This document shows positions 1 to 6,561 of a DNA stretch of 7,153 nt, piece by piece; position 1 is the stretch's first letter, and each line of letters opens with the position of its first letter. Under the pieces are notes generated by a model. The model saw only the letters and a program-made list of their open reading frames with translations, made no database searches and had not been told where the DNA came from. The stretch is from Verrucomicrobiales bacterium (GTDB lineage: Bacteria; Verrucomicrobiota; Verrucomicrobiia; Verrucomicrobiales; Akkermansiaceae), in assembly GCA_003483645.1 (NCBI GenBank), contig DMYM01000369.1:501-7653 (forward strand). The letters are read 5' to 3'. The position numbers were made by a program, and so were the translations under genes.

Positions 1-1
1 C

Positions 2-772
2 AACGGAGATGAACCCACCCCCCAGCGACTCTATCAACAGGCCGAGGCGGCCTGGAACAAGAACGCCTACCACCTCGCCATACCCCTCTACCATGAAGCT
101 CATGAGGATGACGCACTGCCTGCCGATGTCCTCTACAATATCGGAAACTGCTACTTCCGGCTCGGCGAACGGGGTTTGGCCACCCTCTATTACCGCCGCG
201 CACTGCACCGGCATCCCGGACACCCTGAAGCACGCCAGAACCTGCGATTCCTCAAGCGAAAGACCGGTGCAATCACCACGGAGCGTTCCGGATACCAGAA
301 GTGGCTTGAGAAGCTACCACGCTCACTCTATGCCAACCTCATCGCCGGTGGTCTATGGTTGGTTGTCCTCGCATCCCTGGCCTTCTTTTCCGTGCAAGGA
401 TGGCGCCGCCTCCTCCTGACCAGTCTCTCCGTGGGACCGGTCATTGCTCTGGCTGGGGGAGTGGGCCTCCTTCTCTACCCCACCGACATCAAGTTCGCTC
501 CCGTCAGTGAGCAGGCCACCATGATCAACAAGGATTCCATCCTAGCCGGCACTGAGGCCGCTACGATCAGTGAAGACGGCAAATCCCCCGCGGGCAGCCA
601 CAAGGTCATTGAGGTGCCGCCCGGGAGCCTCTGCCGCCCCATCGCCACCCGGGGGCCCTGGACCTATATTGAGCTCGCCAATAATGTCCGCGGCTGGGTT
701 CCGAGCGCCTTCGTCCGCCACATCCTGCCGATCGACGATGACGATCAAGCGGATTCGAGGAAAAACGCCTGA
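2..772 (+). CDS. BatE-like TPR / two-TM / SH3 protein, C-terminal part (5' end outside window)
   Basis: The frame is open from base 2 to the TGA at 770-772 and gives 256 residues with no convincing start, so the gene begins upstream. Residues about 9-37 and 41-75 form TPR-like helix pairs; the second contains LYNIGNCYFRLGE and ends YYRRALHRHPGHPEAR, close to the TPR consensus. Two hydrophobic segments follow (about 110-131 and 137-158), then an SH3-like beta domain (about 165-243) with the typical GPWTYIEL and GWVPSAFV strands, and a short acidic tail. TPR, then TM pair, then C-terminal SH3 is the layout of BatE in Bat (aerotolerance) operons, which usually also hold a MoxR-type ATPase and VWA proteins. 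None of those partners is visible here, so BatE is an inference. The TPR would bind protein partners; the SH3 domain may act in the periplasm. A generic TPR/SH3 membrane protein is the alternative. Confidence 0.8.
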   Translation, partial: NGDEPTPQRLYQQAEAAWNKNAYHLAIPLYHEAHEDDALPADVLYNIGNCYFRLGERGLATLYYRRALHRHPGHPEARQNLRFLKRKTGAITTERSGYQKWLEKLPRSLYANLIAGGLWLVVLASLAFFSVQGWRRLLLTSLSVGPVIALAGGVGLLLYPTDIKFAPVSEQATMINKDSILAGTEAATISEDGKSPAGSHKVIEVPPGSLCRPIATRGPWTYIELANNVRGWVPSAFVRHILPIDDDDQADSRKNA

Positions 773-815
773 CCCGCTCCTCAATTGAACCGCTTCCATC
801 CTTAACAGGAGCGGG
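773..815 (+). terminator. Stem-loop immediately after the BatE-like stop codon, possible terminator
   Basis: Nine bases starting right after the stop (CCCGCTCCT, 773-781) are perfectly complementary to AGGAGCGGG (807-815), with a 25-nt loop. The sequence after it is only moderately T-rich (TTAATATTTTA at 825-835, ten bases downstream), so this is not a textbook intrinsic terminator. The loop is also long. It could instead protect the mRNA 3' end. The position directly against the stop codon is the main argument that it matters. Confidence 0.35.
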
Positions 816-824
816 AACATTCCC

Positions 825-845
825 TTAATATTTTAGAAATATTAA
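825..845. repeat. AT-only inverted repeat in the spacer
   Basis: TTAATATTT (825-833) and AAATATTAA (837-845) are perfect reverse complements separated by TAG. The segment lies about 50 nt upstream of the LysM gene start, in a strikingly AT-rich stretch inside otherwise GC-rich sequence. It may be a regulator binding site, part of an upstream promoter element, or a weak hairpin. Confidence 0.4.
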
Positions 846-874
846 AATTTCGGTTGACCAATCTATTAAAATTT
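840..874. repeat. 11-bp direct repeat flanking the candidate -35 box
   Basis: The 11-mer TATTAAAATTT occurs at 840-850 and again at 864-874, 24 bp apart start to start. The 13 bases between the copies (851-863) contain the TTGACC hexamer. Two copies a little over two helical turns apart around a promoter element resemble an operator. Chance similarity is possible in such AT-rich sequence. Confidence 0.4.
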
Positions 875-884
875 GAAAAATAAT
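854..884 (+). promoter_or_regulatory. Candidate sigma70-like promoter for the LysM gene
   Basis: TTGACC at 854-859 matches five of six bases of the TTGACA -35 consensus. AATAAT at 879-884 matches five of six of TATAAT. The 19-bp spacing is longer than the preferred 17. Transcription would start only a few bases before the ATG at 897, giving a nearly leaderless mRNA, which agrees with the absence of a Shine-Dalgarno sequence before that ATG. Read by eye only. Confidence 0.35.
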
Positions 885-896
885 AGCACCCTTACC

Positions 897-1328
897 ATGA
901 GAATCCTTGCATTTGCCTTAAGTATCGTCCTTGGTCCGGCCAGTTTGCTTGCCGAGGGCCGTAGCGAACTGGAAATCCTCCGTGCCCGTTGTAGCGAGCA
1001 AGAACGTCAAATCCGGACTCTGGAGACCGATATAGAGAATCTCCATAGCCAACTCGCTCTGGAACGCCGCCGGGCCCGTGGTGCAGATGCCAGCGCTAGG
1101 TCAGCCGCCCCACCGGAATCTGTGGAAACCTTCACCGTAAAGACCGGCGATACGCTTTCCTCCATCGCCCATCGCTACCATACGTCGGTAGACACCCTCA
1201 TGAAAACCAATGGGATTACCGACCCCACTCGCCTCCGTATCGGCCAGAAATTGACTCTCCCGGAAAAAGCGTCCCCCCCAAAAAAACTGCTATTCCCAAA
1301 GCCATCCCGGTCCTCGAAAAGGTCGTAA
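897..1328 (+). CDS. LysM-domain secreted protein, 5' half (signal peptide, coiled coil, LysM1)
   Basis: I chose ATG 897 because it begins a clean signal peptide (MRILAFALSIVLGPASLLA, likely cut before EG). The in-frame TTG at 873 would put eight polar residues in front of it. Residues about 22-60 are charged and heptad-like (ELEILRARCSEQERQIRTLE), a likely coiled coil. Residues about 77-121 are a good LysM: ETFTVKTGDTLSSIAHRYHTS to RIGQKLTLP. LysM binds the glycan strands of peptidoglycan, so the protein should be periplasmic or surface-located. After LysM1 the frame crosses a C7A7 tract and then ends at 1328 with a short unlike-LysM tail (LLFPKPSRSSKRS), 143 residues in all. The natural continuation, with two more LysM-like domains, is in the -1 frame. 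This is probably the first half of one gene that is frameshifted, programmed or misread. Confidence 0.75.
   Translation: MRILAFALSIVLGPASLLAEGRSELEILRARCSEQERQIRTLETDIENLHSQLALERRRARGADASARSAAPPESVETFTVKTGDTLSSIAHRYHTSVDTLMKTNGITDPTRLRIGQKLTLPEKASPPKKLLFPKPSRSSKRS
1273..1286 (+). other. C7A7 homopolymer junction: frame change or -1 slippery site
   Basis: Seven C (1273-1279) are followed by seven A (1280-1286). In the frame set by ATG 897 the last bases read CCA AAA AAA, so A_AAA_AAA (1280-1286) is a -1 slippery heptamer in the correct phase, and C_CCC_CCA (1274-1280) just before it has the same form. A -1 slip joins KASPPKK to TAIPKAIPVLEKV and onward into LysM2. I see no purine-rich Shine-Dalgarno-like stimulator upstream and no strong hairpin just downstream. 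A lost base in either run, biological or from sequencing, explains the data equally well, as does transcriptional slippage. Confidence 0.6.
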
Positions 1329-1906
1329 AGAATCAGATTTCCCAACCCCGGCCGACGTCCAAGCCTGCCGCCAAAGTTCCAGCTGATGCACACAACTACA
1401 CTGTCGAACGCGGCGACACTCTCTATGGAATCGCCCGGCGACACAAGATAACGGTTGGCACCCTCCGTGGTCTCAATCCGGACATTGCCGACCAAATCGT
1501 CGTGGGTCAAACAATCACGGTGACCGGCAAGGTCGCTGCTGTTCCCCCTCCCAGGAATCACACCATCAGCACTCACGGACCGAAAGCACAGACACAACCT
1601 CCCACTGCAAAGAGCACCCCCGTCAGGACGACGGAACCGAAGAAGGCGCCTGCCCCCAAGGTAAAGAAGCAGGCTCCCGCTCCCAAACCTGGTCCTTCCG
1701 TCTCCCCGCAGAAGAAAGAAACCAGGCAAAAGGTTTTCGTGCCCAAGACCATTTCATCCGTCTTTGTCACCGAGGAGGTTTCCTTTGGCGACTTCGCCAA
1801 GCGGCATGGCACTACGCCGGAGCAACTGAACGCCCTCAACGGCTGGAACTTCAGAAGCAGCCTCGTCCTTGCAAAGGGTTCTGAAATCTACGTCCCTGGC
1901 CGCTAA
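1286..1906 (+). CDS. LysM-domain protein, 3' half in the -1 frame (LysM2, Pro/Lys linker, LysM3-like)
   Basis: From the C7A7 tract this frame stays open to the TAA at 1904-1906 and adds about 206 residues to the 5' half, giving a joined product of about 336. A linker (to about 1390) leads into a clear LysM2 at 1391-1525: HNYTVERGDTLYGIARRHKI to IVVGQTITV. Next comes a Pro/Lys/Ala/Thr-rich, wall-spanning style linker (about 1541-1735). A degenerate third LysM-like unit ends the protein (about 1757-1903: FVTEEVSFGDFAKRHGTTPE, NALNGWN, then KGSEIYVPGR). There is no signal peptide and no convincing independent start here; GTG 1502 would cut LysM2 in two. It therefore reads as the second half of the gene starting at 897. 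The domain set suggests an envelope protein anchored to peptidoglycan; no catalytic domain is visible. Confidence 0.7.
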   Translation, partial: TAIPKAIPVLEKVVKNQISQPRPTSKPAAKVPADAHNYTVERGDTLYGIARRHKITVGTLRGLNPDIADQIVVGQTITVTGKVAAVPPPRNHTISTHGPKAQTQPPTAKSTPVRTTEPKKAPAPKVKKQAPAPKPGPSVSPQKKETRQKVFVPKTISSVFVTEEVSFGDFAKRHGTTPEQLNALNGWNFRSSLVLAKGSEIYVPGR

Positions 1907-2052
1907 GAACCCCCTCTCTTCTCAAAAAGAAAACACTTTTCGATTCCTATACGGCAAGGCAGGGCGACGCCCGGTGGATGCTTCGGCACCGCCGGGCGTC
2001 ATTTGTACCGCCTCACACTCATCCCGGGCATGACGATCCTCAGGTCCTCTCT
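1907..2052. other. Convergent intergenic spacer
   Basis: The 146 bases between the LysM stop and the RND stop hold no credible gene. Apart from the hairpin at 1966-2000, the one visible feature is a low-complexity stretch CTCAAAAAGAAAACACTTTT (1921-1940), which on the minus strand is T-rich and lies beyond the hairpin. Both neighbouring genes end here, so a two-way termination zone is the natural reading. Confidence 0.6.
1966..2000 (+). terminator. Strong UUCG-capped hairpin between convergent genes
   Basis: GACGCCCGG (1966-1974) pairs perfectly with CCGGGCGTC (1992-2000). Inside, a G-U and two G-C pairs, one bulged A (1978) and a TGC/GCA stem lead to a TTCG tetraloop closed by C-G (1981-1986), a very stable cap common in terminators. 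On the + strand it is followed by ATTTGT, a short T-rich tail, so it fits best as terminator of the LysM gene 60 nt upstream. On the - strand the immediate 3' side (GCCCTGCC) is not T-rich, but the hairpin lies about 50 nt past the RND stop codon and could still protect or end that message. Confidence 0.65.
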
Positions 2053-5000
2053 TTATTCCCTCCCGGGTATATCGACCGCATCCAGATCTGTCCGTTCTCC
2101 GGTCACTTTTTTCCCCAGCATCCATCTCGCCCAATGCCGGAGGTCTTCCAGCATGACGTATATCGAGGGCACCAGCACCAGCGTGATGCTGGTGGCAAAA
2201 AGGATCCCGAACCCGAGGGAAATGGCCATGGGAACAAGAAACCGCGCCTGCATATCCGTCTCAAGCAATATGGGCATCAACCCCGCAAAGGTCGTGAGCG
2301 ATGTCAGAAGAATGGCGCGGAAGCGCACTCCCCCCGCTTTGACGGCGGCTTCAAGCACACTGGTGCAATCCCTCCGGTGACGGTTCACATAATCCACCAT
2401 CAGCAGGCTGTCATTTACCACCACCCCGGCCAACGCCACGAATCCGCACATCGACATGATGCTCAGTTCGGTGCGCATCACAATGTGGCCGAATACGGCG
2501 CCTACGATTCCAAATGGAATAACTGACATGATGATCACCGGCTGGAGGTATGAACGCAGCGGTATCGCCATGAGCACATACATTGCAATCAGGGCAAAAA
2601 GAAACCCGATGCCAATCTGACGCACGCTCTCAGCCTGATCAGACTGCTCGCCTTCGAATCTGTGCTCCACCCCTTGGAAACGACCGGCCAGTTCGGACAG
2701 TGCCTCCGACTTGAACCGTTTCACAACATCGTTCGAATTGGCCACACTGCGATCCACGTCGGCCGTGATGCGAATCGCACGCTTCCTTTGCGACCGCCGG
2801 ATGGTATCCGGTCCCCTGCGTTCCCTCGCGGTCACTACCTGCATGAGAGGGATGTTGCCCTGCGGCGTACGCAGCTTCATTTGCTCGAAGCTTTCAACCG
2901 ATTTCCGTTCTCCTTCCGGATAGCGCACCATCACCTTCACCTCATCGTAACCACGCTGCAATCGCTGCACTTCATCGCCGTAAAAAGCCCGGCGCACCTG
3001 AGCGGCGACATCTCCCAGGCGGAGACCAGCAGCCCGACCCTCAGCGGTCAGATCCTCGAAAATCAACTCCCGTTTTCCTGGTCGATCGCTATCAGAGATA
3101 TCAATCACTCCGATATAACTCTCCAGCTTTTCGCGCAGGAAATCAGCGGCCGCCCGAAGCTCCTTCTGGTCCTTTCCTACCAGGAGCAGGTCAATCGCGT
3201 TCCCTCCCCCCGCAGCCTGGGCGATAAAGGTCAATTCAACCGCACTCGGGATGCTCTTCACCTGCTCGCGCCAACGGCGCACGATTTCGTCCGATGAAAT
3301 ATCGCGCTCTGCCGATGGTGCCAACTCCAGGGTAATCTCCCCGATATTGCTGCCGGATCCTGGACCATCCGCTGCAAATTCGGCAATGAAAGGCTGAATG
3401 CCCGCACTGGCCAGCATATGGCGGATAACCGGTTTGCCATCTCTCGTCCTCATGTCCGGGGATTCCGCCAGTTTGAGGGCTTCCTTCTCGATCTTCCGCG
3501 TGGCCTCAAGAGCCGACTGGAAGGGAACTCCCCGTGGTAATTCGTAACGCGCGATAACCAGGTCGGCCTCCACTTCTGGAAAGAACATGCTCTTGATCCA
3601 TTTCCCCTTTACCAGTCCCACCGTCAGGCAAAGGATCGCCAGAAAGATCGAGAGCACGACATAGCGATGTCGCAGGCAGAACTTGAGAAAAGGGCTGTAG
3701 ATCCGGATCACGAACCGCTCGAGTCCGAGCGAGATTCTTCGCTGCAGGCGGCCCAGAATCCAGGCTTTGCGGGCCGGATCGCTTCGTCTCAGCAGGGCAA
3801 GGTGAGCTGGCAGAACGAGCTTCGACTGCACCAGCGAGAACATCAGCGTGGGGATCACGACGAGTGGTATGTTCGGCCAGATCTTCCCGCTCACACCACT
3901 CACTCCCAACATGGGGGTAAAAGCCACCATGGTCGTAAATACCCCGAAGACGACAACCACTCCCACTTCGTGCGTTCCTTGCCAGGATGCCTCCCTCGGA
4001 TCCTCCCCGTTGCGCATGCGGCGGTAGACGTTCTCTCCCACGATAATGGCATCATCGACCACGATCCCGAGCACGAGAATGAAGGCGAAGAGGGAGATCA
4101 TGTTGATCGAGATTCCCATATGCGGCATGAGCCATATGCCACCGGCAAAGGAAACAGGGATCCCCAACGCTACCAGAAAGGCCAGGCTGGGTCGCAGGAA
4201 CAGCGCCAGAACAAGGAATACAAGAATGAGCCCCCAGGTGCCATTCCGCTTGAGCAGATCGACACGTCCCTTGAGGTAGATGCTCGTATCATTCCAGACC
4301 TCCAGCCTGATCCCCTCCGGAATTTCCGTCCGAGCCTTCTCCAGGTACTCCGAAATCGCCTTGCGGATCCTCAGCGTGTCCTGTTCCCCAGTGCGGAATA
4401 CGTTGATGAGGATCGCTTTCCGTCCATCAAAGGAGTTGGTCAGGTCTACCTCCTCGAAACCGTCAACTACGCTGGCGATCTCCCGGAGTTTCACTGTCGA
4501 ACCATCCGGTCTCGTGAGCACTGCAACTTCCTCAAACTGCCGGGAATCGTCTGGCTTGCCGAGAGCCCGGATCACCACCTCCCCTGCGGAGGTTTGAACT
4601 GATCCACCTGGAAGATCAAAGGATGCTTGTCTCACTGCATTGGCTACCTCCTCAATAGTCAGATCAAACTGACGCAACCTTTCTTCGGAGACTTCAATTG
4701 CGATTTCGTAGGGGCGCACCGCTGCCAGTCGCACCTTGGTGATCTCCGTTTCCTTTCGAAGGGCGGAGAGGAAAAACGAGACAGGATTCTTGATGTTGAA
4801 TTTCGGCTTGCTGGGCTTGAAATCCAGAAGGCCGGTCCGCACATCCTCCGCCACCCGCCGCAGGCTGCGCTCGTCGGCGTCTCCCGAGACGGCAATGCTG
4901 ACTACCTGCGAAGTGATGCGAAGCTCCTCGAGAGCCGGACGCTCCGCCTCCTGCGCGAAGTTATCAATGGCATCCACCCTCGTCTTGATGTCATCCATCA

Positions 5001-5313
5001 CATTGCGCACGTCATAGCCGTTCTCAACCCTGACGGTAACCACGCCCATGCCCTCCGCTGCAACAGAATTGATCTCACGGATTCCGTCCAGGTCTGCGAT
5101 AGCTTCCTCCACCGGAATGACCACTCCCTCCTCGACATCCTCTGGACTGGCGTTGGGATAAGGCACTCCCACTGATACCGCATCGATCGAGATCTCCGGG
5201 AAGATCTCCTTCTTGAGCTGAAACCATGTATAAAACCCCGCCAGCAGAATCACCAGCATCAGGAAATTAGCCGCCACGTGATTGCGGCTGAACCAGCGGA
5301 TGACACCCTTCAT
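2053..5313 (-). CDS. RND efflux transporter permease subunit (AcrB/HAE-type)
   Basis: Inner-membrane proton antiporter of a tripartite pump, 1086 residues. TM1 is near residues 12-32 (the N-terminus begins MKGVIRWFSRNHVAANFLML), followed by the first porter domain with PYPNASPEDVEEGV (51-64). TM2-6 span about 358-500; TM4 has the proton-relay pair D420-D421 in GIVVDDAIIVGENVYRR. The second porter domain (about 570-890) contains RRAFYGDEVQRLQRGYDEV. TM8-12 span about 900-1055, with GVVVNDSLLMVDYVN in TM10. The position of the AcrB TM10 lysine is N967; R999 in TM11 probably matches the conserved arginine. Oddities are an extra stretch at about 164-195 (DFKPSKPKFNIKNP onward) and a polar tail of about 25 residues. 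The start overlaps the adaptor stop as ATGA and has a purine-rich ribosome binding site. The substrate is unknown; CusA-type metal features are not evident. Confidence 0.95.
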   Translation of the reverse strand: MKGVIRWFSRNHVAANFLMLVILLAGFYTWFQLKKEIFPEISIDAVSVGVPYPNASPEDVEEGVVIPVEEAIADLDGIREINSVAAEGMGVVTVRVENGYDVRNVMDDIKTRVDAIDNFAQEAERPALEELRITSQVVSIAVSGDADERSLRRVAEDVRTGLLDFKPSKPKFNIKNPVSFFLSALRKETEITKVRLAAVRPYEIAIEVSEERLRQFDLTIEEVANAVRQASFDLPGGSVQTSAGEVVIRALGKPDDSRQFEEVAVLTRPDGSTVKLREIASVVDGFEEVDLTNSFDGRKAILINVFRTGEQDTLRIRKAISEYLEKARTEIPEGIRLEVWNDTSIYLKGRVDLLKRNGTWGLILVFLVLALFLRPSLAFLVALGIPVSFAGGIWLMPHMGISINMISLFAFILVLGIVVDDAIIVGENVYRRMRNGEDPREASWQGTHEVGVVVVFGVFTTMVAFTPMLGVSGVSGKIWPNIPLVVIPTLMFSLVQSKLVLPAHLALLRRSDPARKAWILGRLQRRISLGLERFVIRIYSPFLKFCLRHRYVVLSIFLAILCLTVGLVKGKWIKSMFFPEVEADLVIARYELPRGVPFQSALEATRKIEKEALKLAESPDMRTRDGKPVIRHMLASAGIQPFIAEFAADGPGSGSNIGEITLELAPSAERDISSDEIVRRWREQVKSIPSAVELTFIAQAAGGGNAIDLLLVGKDQKELRAAADFLREKLESYIGVIDISDSDRPGKRELIFEDLTAEGRAAGLRLGDVAAQVRRAFYGDEVQRLQRGYDEVKVMVRYPEGERKSVESFEQMKLRTPQGNIPLMQVVTARERRGPDTIRRSQRKRAIRITADVDRSVANSNDVVKRFKSEALSELAGRFQGVEHRFEGEQSDQAESVRQIGIGFLFALIAMYVLMAIPLRSYLQPVIIMSVIPFGIVGAVFGHIVMRTELSIMSMCGFVALAGVVVNDSLLMVDYVNRHRRDCTSVLEAAVKAGGVRFRAILLTSLTTFAGLMPILLETDMQARFLVPMAISLGFGILFATSITLVLVPSIYVMLEDLRHWARWMLGKKVTGERTDLDAVDIPGRE

Positions 5314-6557
5314 TCCTCTCTCTCCCTTACCGCTCCCTTCTCTTCAGACTCAGTATCACTCTCCTCTCCCACGGGCTTCTCGATTGCAATCCGCCTGTTC
5401 TGCACCGGGGAATTTGGTGGAGTGATTACGATTTGTGCCCCGGCTGGCACCTCGCCATTCGCCGATCCCCCCCTGACTATCACCTCCGCTGCCTCCGTGC
5501 GAAGCACCTCCACCGGCCGGATATCCAGCCTACCCTCTTTCGCCAGCAGAACATTATCACCATCAATCATTGCGGAACGCGGCACCCGGACCACCTCGGG
5601 AAGAGTCTTCCCGCGGATGAATGCCTGGACGAACATGCCAAGGGGCGGAGCATCACCTCCGTCTGTGCCGAATTCCGCCACCACGTTGATCGATCGCGTG
5701 GTTCTCTCTACCATCTCTTCCGAACGAATGATCCGACCGTTCCAGTTCACCGTCTTTCCACCGATCCGGCCGATTGCCGTCACTTCACCGATAACCCCGC
5801 CGTCCTTCCGCTTCAAATACCCGTAGTCCTCTAAGGAGAGAGGTAAGCGCACTTCAACCGCTCCCAGGGAAACGAGGTCGGCCAGGGGCATCCCGGGCGC
5901 GATGGTAGATCCCACATCGACGTAGGTCCGTTCCAGCCGGCAGTCGTAAGGCACGCGGATTTCAGTGCGATCCAAATCGCGTTTTGCCTTCTCCAGGGCC
6001 GCCTCCGCTGCCACGATCTTGGCCTTGGCGCTCGCGATGTGCGGTATCCGTTTCACCAGTTCACTGGCCTCTTCCCCGTTCCCGATCTTCAACCAATCGC
6101 GCATAGCCTGGGCTTTGCGCACCTCCTCCATCGTCAGGGCCAACCGGGCATCTGCCAGAGTCGCCTCCCCGGCTGCCAGCGCCGCTTCGTAATCCGCCCG
6201 GTCAATCTGAAGCAGCAGGTCACCCCGGCGGTCCGGATTCGCCCCCTCGAATGTCTCCCCTTTTTCGAATTGTTGGTGAACAAAGGTCAACCGGCCTCCC
6301 ACTTCCGCGGTTACCGTCGTCCGGCGGCGGGGCAGCACCTCGCCCCCGGATTTCAGCTTCAGTTCAAATCCAGAGACTACCGCCTCCTCTACCACCACCG
6401 TGACCATTCTCGTTTCCGGCTCGGAGGCTGGCGCCTCCGGTCCATTCCTGATCAGAAATCTGGTCACTCCAATCGCTCCGCCGAGGATTGCCAAGCAGAT
6501 CAGTGCCCAGATCCCGGTCCGAACCAGTCGTTCATCGACGAATAGCTTCCTGCTCAT
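5310..6557 (-). CDS. RND efflux periplasmic adaptor (membrane fusion protein)
   Basis: A 415-residue adaptor linking the pump to the outer-membrane channel. The N-terminus has a single hydrophobic anchor (about 15-37, TGIWALICLAILGG) and no lipobox, so it is probably membrane-anchored. The first lipoyl half and beta strands are near 65-120 (GGEVLPRRRTTVTAEVGGRL). An alpha-hairpin lies at about 122-198, with the Ala/Glu-rich return helix AKAKIVAAEAALEKAKRDLD. The second lipoyl half follows (RTEIRVPYDCRLERTYVDVG; Cys206 takes the usual Gly place), then beta-barrel and membrane-proximal strands (about 232-380). The last 25 residues are very acidic and basic (GEESDTESEE, then REREE). ATG 6557 lies 4 nt after the upstream stop and starts a normal membrane anchor; a longer frame up to 6686 would only add residues antiparallel in style to no known domain and overlap the OMF gene. 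The stop overlaps the pump start by 4 nt. Confidence 0.93.
   Translation of the reverse strand: MSRKLFVDERLVRTGIWALICLAILGGAIGVTRFLIRNGPEAPASEPETRMVTVVVEEAVVSGFELKLKSGGEVLPRRRTTVTAEVGGRLTFVHQQFEKGETFEGANPDRRGDLLLQIDRADYEAALAAGEATLADARLALTMEEVRKAQAMRDWLKIGNGEEASELVKRIPHIASAKAKIVAAEAALEKAKRDLDRTEIRVPYDCRLERTYVDVGSTIAPGMPLADLVSLGAVEVRLPLSLEDYGYLKRKDGGVIGEVTAIGRIGGKTVNWNGRIIRSEEMVERTTRSINVVAEFGTDGGDAPPLGMFVQAFIRGKTLPEVVRVPRSAMIDGDNVLLAKEGRLDIRPVEVLRTEAAEVIVRGGSANGEVPAGAQIVITPPNSPVQNRRIAIEKPVGEESDTESEEKGAVREREE
5311..5328 (-). promoter_or_regulatory. Pump ribosome binding site inside the adaptor's last codons, with ATGA overlap
   Basis: On the minus strand the adaptor ends AGG GAG AGA GAG GAA TGA and the pump ATG is within GAATGA. 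The purine run AGGGAGAGAGAGG just before the ATG can pair with the 16S 3' end, so the REREE tail of the adaptor is encoded by the pump's ribosome binding site. The overlap of stop and start suggests translational coupling of adaptor and pump. Confidence 0.7.
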
Positions 6558-6561
6558 CCTG

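Noticed and set aside
873..896. TTG 873 as start of the LysM gene
   Set aside because: It would place polar residues before a clean signal peptide and overlap the promoter-like and direct-repeat sequence; ATG 897 fits better.
1175..1729. - strand open frame of 184 codons across the frameshift region
   Set aside because: It is antisense to both LysM halves, Gly/Arg/Leu-rich with no domain; LysM motifs on the + strand explain the region.
1502..1906. Independent gene starting at GTG 1502
   Set aside because: That start is inside LysM2, and the upstream part of the same frame (1391-1501) completes the domain, so the coding region clearly extends back to the C7A7 tract.
2662..3297. + strand open frame of 211 codons
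   Set aside because: Antisense to the second porter domain of the pump, with no ribosome binding site or domain; a shadow.
3667..4602. Long + strand open frame of 311 codons
   Set aside because: It lies wholly antisense to the RND pump, has His/Asp/Gly-rich unstructured composition and no recognisable domain; it is a shadow of the pump's codon bias.
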